DNA of 24,133 nucleotides from Chara braunii (lineage: Eukaryota > Streptophyta > Charophyceae > Charales > Characeae), in the NCBI GenBank assembly GCA_003427395.1, contig BFEA01000984.1, positions 93,948-118,080 of the forward strand. Reading direction: 5' to 3'. A program made the translations under genes and the position numbers. Positions 21,009 through 24,133 of this stretch are shown here, piece by piece. The notes below the pieces were generated by a model. The model was not told the DNA's origin. It made no database searches and worked only from the letters and a program-made list of their open reading frames with translations. How positions within the stretch are numbered: the first letter of the stretch is position 1; each line of letters begins with the position of its first letter.

Positions 21009-21109
21009 AACGTAACAAATTTATTCTAATTAATTGAGGCCTCTAAAAGTTCACAGTAAGTATTTAGAGTTTTCTTTATGGCAATCAAGTTAGAGTGAGT
21101 ATTTAAACA

Positions 21110-21596
21110 AACCAGGGTCAAGTCATTTGCTAGAGCACCCCCTTTCGATTGAAGTTGGTTTTTTTAGTGTTCGCCCTTCGATTCCGGGGCTAAATCTCAC
21201 GTTGTCCAACAACACTTCTATATGAATGACAAAAGCAGCGGCGCAAGAGCGCAGCCCTGTCTAAGTGAGCACGTTAGAGAAAAATAAGGTGATAATTGAC
21301 CATTCACCATAACTACAGCGATAGCGCTTGAGTACGTAATTATTACTACCCATCTGCAAAAATTAGGACCAAAGTTCATATTTTGCAACATAGTCATAAC
21401 GAAGGTCAATCCCACCCGATCATAGACCTTCTCCATGTCCAGTAAAAGGATCGCCACATTCCGATTTTCTCTATAAATTATTTTCAGGGCTTGCACAATG
21501 CAGGCAATATTTTCCATTATCGACCTATGCTTCACGAAAGTGCCTTGGTACTTACCGATTAGAGCCGGTAAGTATTTAGCGAGTCATAGCGCTAAG
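21110..21596 (-). pseudogene. LINE reverse transcriptase palm fragment with lost catalytic box
   Basis: On the minus strand the frame reads through G-T-F-V-K-H-R-S-I-M-E-N-I, then the first catalytic-aspartate motif L-L-D-M-E-K-V-Y-D-R-V, then V-N-G-Q-L-S and the S-L-R-Q-G-C turn. A stop follows at about 21218. The expected YADD box appears at 21122-21133 as L-A-N-D, so one catalytic aspartate is replaced by asparagine. The flanking residues (DLTLVCLNTHSNL) match the context expected in LINEs. A stop also interrupts the region before the open part (A-L-stop-L-A-K-Y-L-P). The enzyme cannot be active. Confidence 0.88.
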
Positions 21597-21692
21597 ATTT
21601 TCGCTAGGTGTTTATAGGAGACATTCAGGACCTTCGTCAGTTTGCCCCTTATATTTTCGCTAGGAGTTTATAGGAGACATTCAGTACCTTCT
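21597..21692 (-). repeat. 56-bp tandem duplication inside LINE RT
   Basis: ATTTTCGCTAGG-GTTTATAGGAGACATTCAG occurs at 21597-21628 and again at 21653-21684, offset 56 bp. Because 56 is not a multiple of three it shifts the frame and brings in a stop. The sequence between the copies (TTCGTCAG-TTGCCCC) also resembles 21739-21755, so a longer duplication followed by an internal deletion is likely. Confidence 0.85.
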
Positions 21693-22257
21693 CTCCCTTT
21701 TTGTACAATAGCATGATAATCTCATTCGTCATCGCCTTCGTCAGGTTGCCCCCAGTAAGGACTACGTTGTAAATATTGAGGAGGTAAGGGTTAATGTTGT
21801 CCCAACATGATAGATAAAGTTCGATAGGGATACCGTCATCTCCCGGGCATTTCCCTACAACCATGTGCTTTGCAGCTTCCTGCAGTTTCTCATATTTAAT
21901 CAGCCTGTCCAGGTCCAGTCTTCTGGAATTTCGAAGTTTCACACTAGAATGGTTTCGAAAGTCTGAAAACTCTCTGTGATCTGTGTGAAATCCCTCAAGG
22001 GGTCTAGGTGCAGATAAAATGTCTAGAAAATACAGGCAGGCAAATTCACACATCTCATCTAAATTATCAAAGACTTGGGGAGCCAGTGAGAAAGGGTGAG
22101 TCAAATCCCTCATCGGAGTTTGAACTGTTTGCAGTAGTAGGCGCCTGAAAGTTTCTTTGGTCAATATGTTTCCAGTTATGATATTCCTCTGTGCTAACCA
22201 TTACTTCCATTGCTCTTGTTGTTGTATTTCCAACGCTTCGAGTTGTAGAATAACTCT
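21649..22257 (-). pseudogene. LINE ORF2 linker and reverse transcriptase N-terminal region
   Basis: From about 22257 the minus strand encodes a helical stretch (L-Q-L-E-A-L-E-I-Q-Q-Q-E-Q-W-K, one stop) and then G-N-I-L-T-K-E-T-F-R-R. A 171-codon open frame follows (22164-21649) with D-L-T-H-P and the conserved K-C-P-G-D-D-G-I-P-I-E-L-Y segment, I-M-L-L-Y-K-K-G and L-N-V-S-Y-K-L-L. The expected N-W-R-P-I-S block between K-K-G and L-N-V-S is missing, a deletion. This is the segment between endonuclease and palm in plant LINEs. Confidence 0.88.
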
Positions 22258-22260
22258 TTT

Positions 22261-22262
<2 letters not shown>

Positions 22263-22294
<32 letters not shown>

Positions 22295-22704
22295 AAACTC
22301 CAAAGACAGGAAGTCCACTTGACGAGGTGATAACAGCATCCTCATCAAGTGACCCCTGCAGTGAAGGCTCCATCTATTGGTGTGGAGCAGCATCTGCTGG
22401 GAATCGGGTCCAGCGTCCCTGTACAATGATATGATGAAATGGAAATCATGTAGATAGGCTACATGACCATCCCAAAATAATCTGATCATAACTGTGTATA
22501 TCGTTTATGCAAAAGAGGATTGATTACTCCCCCATACCAGAGGAGGATTAACTTGCTGCTCTTATAAGCCTAACGTGGTCATCCTAATTTAATCATGACT
22601 GTGTATATCATTTATGTTGAGGCATATATCGTTTATGCAAAGGCATTGATTACTCCCCCATACCAGGGGAGGATTAACATGCTGCTCTTATAACCCTAAT
22701 ACAT
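22263..22704 (-). mobile_element. A-tailed retroposed unit with two tandem 5' units
   Basis: On the minus strand this reads from about 22704 to an A30 tail (22292-22263). Its 5' half consists of two adjacent imperfect direct units (22574-22700 and 22463-22573), each with TTATAAGAGCAGCA, ATCCTCCYCTGGTATGGGGGAGTAATCAAT and GCATAAACGATATA. Its 3' half contains AGGGACGCTGGACCCGATTCCCAG (22387-22410), which matches AGGGACACTGGACCCGGTTTCCAG in the LINE 3' UTR (19477-19500). It may be a SINE-like or 3'-end LINE-derived unit. A weak B-box-like GACCCGATTCC is present, but I cannot show Pol III transcription. Confidence 0.5.
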
Positions 22705-22711
22705 CATAAGG

Positions 22712-22735
22712 CACGTGAGGGGGCCACCCCACGTG
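22712..22735. repeat. Inverted repeat containing two ACGTG cores
   Basis: CACGTGAGGGG and CCCCACGTG are complementary apart from one extra A, with a four-base loop. Each arm holds a CACGTG (G-box) hexamer, a common plant bZIP/bHLH site. No promoter context is established. Confidence 0.55.
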
Positions 22736-22950
22736 TCAATTCATTATTAGTGTAGTGCCCACCTTAACCACCCACCTTCATAACCACAAACCTATCTAAG
22801 CTATCAAAGTACCCGGTAATTAGGGATGAAGGGCCGACAATCCCCTTAAACCGTTACTCAACAGCTAACTCACCCCTACCCGAAGGATGACAAAAGACCA
22901 AGAATGCGAAGGAAAACCCTATACAAATGAGGGGAGAAATCGAGGAAGTG

Positions 22951-22986
22951 TTGTTGTTGTTGTTGTCGTTGTTGTCGCATGTGTCG

Positions 22987-23048
<62 letters not shown>

Positions 23049-23050
23049 GG
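22951..23050. repeat. (GTT)n microsatellite
   Basis: About 33 GTT units with a few GTC interruptions near the left end. Open frames on either strand are poly-Val or poly-Thr artefacts. Confidence 0.97.
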
Positions 23051-23119
23051 TGTTATTGCTGTCGTCATTACCGCTTTTGCCACTGCCGTTTTCCTAATCG
23101 CAGTCCAATAGGCGTCTGA

Positions 23120-23239
23120 GGGCGTACTCACACTAGGAGTATCTCAAAGGTGTCTGATCGCATTTACTGTCATACCTTCATGTATCAGACCACAATTCCA
23201 TTCAGAAATACGTAAAACGGTCGTTGTGTGAGTATGCCT
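23120..23239. mobile_element. 120-bp MITE with GGGCRTACTCACAC ends
   Basis: The left end is GGGCGTACTCACAC and the complement of the right end is AGGCATACTCACAC, 12 of 14 matching. An inner pair, GGTGTCTGAT (23149-23158) and ATCAGACCAC (23186-23195), is also nearly complementary, so the whole element folds back. TGA lies directly outside both ends (23117-23119, 23240-23242), possibly a 3-bp target duplication. PIF/Harbinger is a reasonable guess, but the duplication is too short to prove it. Confidence 0.65.
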
Positions 23240-23343
23240 TGAGATAGGATGTTTACAGAATTCCTCCGCCTTCCAACTTCATGTCATGCCCGCCCGTTCA
23301 TATAGTCTGTTATTTGAGACGATGGGGATTAGGAGTGGGGCTA

Positions 23344-23386
23344 CCAAGTGGCCGAGTACTGTAAGTGGCCGAGTACTGTGGGTGAC
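23344..23386. repeat. 18-bp tandem duplication
   Basis: AAGTGGCCGAGTACTGT occurs twice in immediate succession. No role is evident. Confidence 0.9.
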
Positions 23387-23536
23387 TGCCATCCGTCTAG
23401 TATGCCACCTCTACAACAACTTGGGTTTTTCATAAAGAATAAATAAAAATAATAAATAATAAATAAAAAAAAGGAGAGGGGCGCAACGTCGAGTTTAGTT
23501 ATGGCCTGAATCCGTCAGCGCTCAACTTTTTTTTTC

Positions 23537-23576
23537 CCCCCGGTTCCTTCAAATGAGGTGAGTGGTTGACCGGGGG
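23537..23576. repeat. Short inverted repeat CCCCCGGT/ACCGGGGG
   Basis: A perfect 8-bp inverted repeat (23537-23544 and 23569-23576) with a 24-nt spacer, directly abutting the left end of the next foldback element. Confidence 0.7.
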
Positions 23577-23734
23577 CCAAGTCCCACTAGCAGCGTTGAG
23601 CTAGCTCAACGCCTGAATCTGGACGTGTTTGTGGAGACGTGCAGTTCAGGAAACTCAACAGCATTTCTGCACATCTTCGCAAAAGCGTCCAGATTCAAGC
23701 GTTGAGGTAGCTCAACGCTGCTAGTGGGACTTGG
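23577..23734. mobile_element. 158-bp foldback element with palindromic arms
   Basis: The left arm CCAAGTCCCACTAGCAGCG... (23577-23625) and the complement of the right arm (23734-23687) match for about 48 bp with two mismatches, running through GCGTTGAG, CTCAACGC, TGAATCTGGACG. Each arm contains its own palindrome: GCGTTGAGCTAGCTCAACGC on the left (perfect, 20 bp) and the same with one substitution on the right. The central ~60 bp are unpaired. It is non-coding. High arm identity suggests recent origin or selection. I see no clear target-site duplication. Confidence 0.8.
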
Positions 23735-24028
23735 GGCCTCGCCACACCACTATCGAATCTCGAAAAAAAACGAGGGCTGTCAGAACCTTTCGAGAGGATG
23801 GTTTTCGAGAGAAAAATGCCCTTCGCCACATAGCACACTCGATATTTTTCCTCTTGGCCCGGTTCGGTAGTGCTGTGTGGCGGAACCAACTCTCGAATTG
23901 GAAGAGTGTCTGTTACGTTCCGCCTCTCGAAGAAGGCGCGTTTTGGAGAGTGCTTTAGAGATTGCGCTGTTCTCCTTGGGTGCACTACCGTCCAAACGAT
24001 GGCGCAGCCATCAGAAAAATGGCCTGAC
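23735..24028. other. Flank upstream of the U6 copy; hairpins but no plant U6 promoter
   Basis: No TATA box is visible around 25-35 bp before the U6 start and no plant upstream sequence element of the TCCCACATCG type is present, so this is unlikely to be a functional Pol III promoter. A 15-16-bp imperfect inverted repeat is present (TTCGCCACATAGCAC at 23822-23836 and GTGCTGTGTGGCGGAA at 23870-23885). Several short open frames cross it with no domain. Confidence 0.6.
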
Positions 24029-24045
24029 GTCCTTGGGACATCTGT

Positions 24046-24077
<32 letters not shown>

Positions 24078-24125
24078 GGCCCCTGCACAAGGATGACACG
24101 CATAAATCGAGAAATGGTCCAAATT
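24029..24125 (+). ncRNA. U6: U6 spliceosomal snRNA sequence, probably an A-tailed retrocopy
   Basis: This 97-nt sequence is a full-length U6 snRNA, the catalytic-core RNA of the spliceosome. The central TTGGAACGATACAGAGAAGA with its ACAGAGA box, the following TTAGCATGGCCCCTGC and the AAATCGAGAAATGGTCCAAATT 3' end match the plant-type form. Differences from the usual plant sequence include a shortened 5' stem-loop (GTCCTTGGGAC) and G-to-A and C-to-T changes at CpG-like positions (TGCACAAGG, ACGCATAAA). Instead of the usual T-run terminator it ends in a run of at least eight A (24126-24133). With no promoter upstream, this indicates a LINE-mobilised processed copy, not a working gene. Confidence 0.88.
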
Positions 24126-24133
24126 AAAAAAAA
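24126..24133 (+). repeat. A tail of the U6 copy, cut by the window end
   Basis: Eight A follow the U6 3' end directly and continue to the last base, so tail length and the right target-site duplication are not visible. Confidence 0.8.

Larger units (their letters stand above)
19381..22262 (-). mobile_element. 5'-truncated, inactivated plant-type LINE
   Basis: Read on the minus strand, this carries the linker, reverse transcriptase palm and thumb, and C-terminal part of a LINE ORF2, followed by a 3' UTR ending near GTTCTTTGTTATCAATA at 19381. No endonuclease domain is found upstream. The LINE-like reading ends at 22262, beside an A30 run (T30 on the plus strand, 22263-22292), so the copy is 5'-truncated. 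The frame is broken by several stops, shifts, a 56-bp duplication and loss of the catalytic box. Its 3' UTR shares a GGACNCTGGACCCG motif with the A-tailed unit at 22263-22704. Confidence 0.9.

Noticed and set aside
22887-23131. Poly-Val and poly-Thr frames
   Set aside because: Translation of the (GTT)n microsatellite.
24029-24125. Functional U6 gene
   Set aside because: No TATA or upstream element at the expected distance, shortened 5' stem-loop, CpG-type substitutions, and an A tail where a T terminator should be.

Overview
This is non-coding, repeat-dominated nuclear DNA from a eukaryote, most likely a member of the green plant lineage. Two things point there. A U6 snRNA copy at the right edge has the plant-type 3' half (ending ...AAATCGAGAAATGGTCCAAATT). 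A broken LINE on the minus strand has the reverse-transcriptase sequence style of plant LINEs. The rest is long microsatellites, an assembly gap and nested non-autonomous DNA transposons. I cannot name the species, and I see no intact protein-coding gene. Nearly all long open frames are shadows of simple repeats or of strand-biased composition.

Layout. 1-1238: pyrimidine-rich, featureless. 1239-1760: a 522-bp foldback element. 1761-2596: nothing certain, with one possible coding remnant. 2597-3470: decayed tandem units. 3471-5756: only small hairpins. 5757-6350: five decayed ~120-bp tandem units. 6634-7400: an array of nine stem-loops with a nearly invariant 20-nt core and variable flanking stems that keep pairing with each other; this is the most unusual structure in the window. 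7401-11850: no recognisable gene. 11851-13442: microsatellites (TC, GC, GT, CA, GA) and a 125-base gap. 13662-14205: a repeat with two ~206-bp internal units. 14320-15017: a purine-only-strand minisatellite. 15647-19363: a nest of hAT-like non-autonomous transposons, several with visible 8-bp target-site duplications, plus a second copy of the foldback element. 19381-22262 (minus): a 5'-truncated, inactivated LINE. 22263-22704 (minus): a second A-tailed retroposed unit with two tandem 5' units. 22951-23050: (GTT)n. 23120-23239 and 23577-23734: two small foldback elements. 24029-24133: a U6 snRNA retrocopy with an A tail cut by the window end.

How the parts relate. The LINE and U6 copy record target-primed retrotransposition. 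The 15.6-19.4 kb block records repeated hAT-type insertions into one another. The hAT-like families have different terminal and subterminal motifs but share an ~85-bp A+T-rich interior core in seven copies. The stem-loop array has no visible tie to any transposon here and is the best candidate for an undescribed structured RNA or repeat system.
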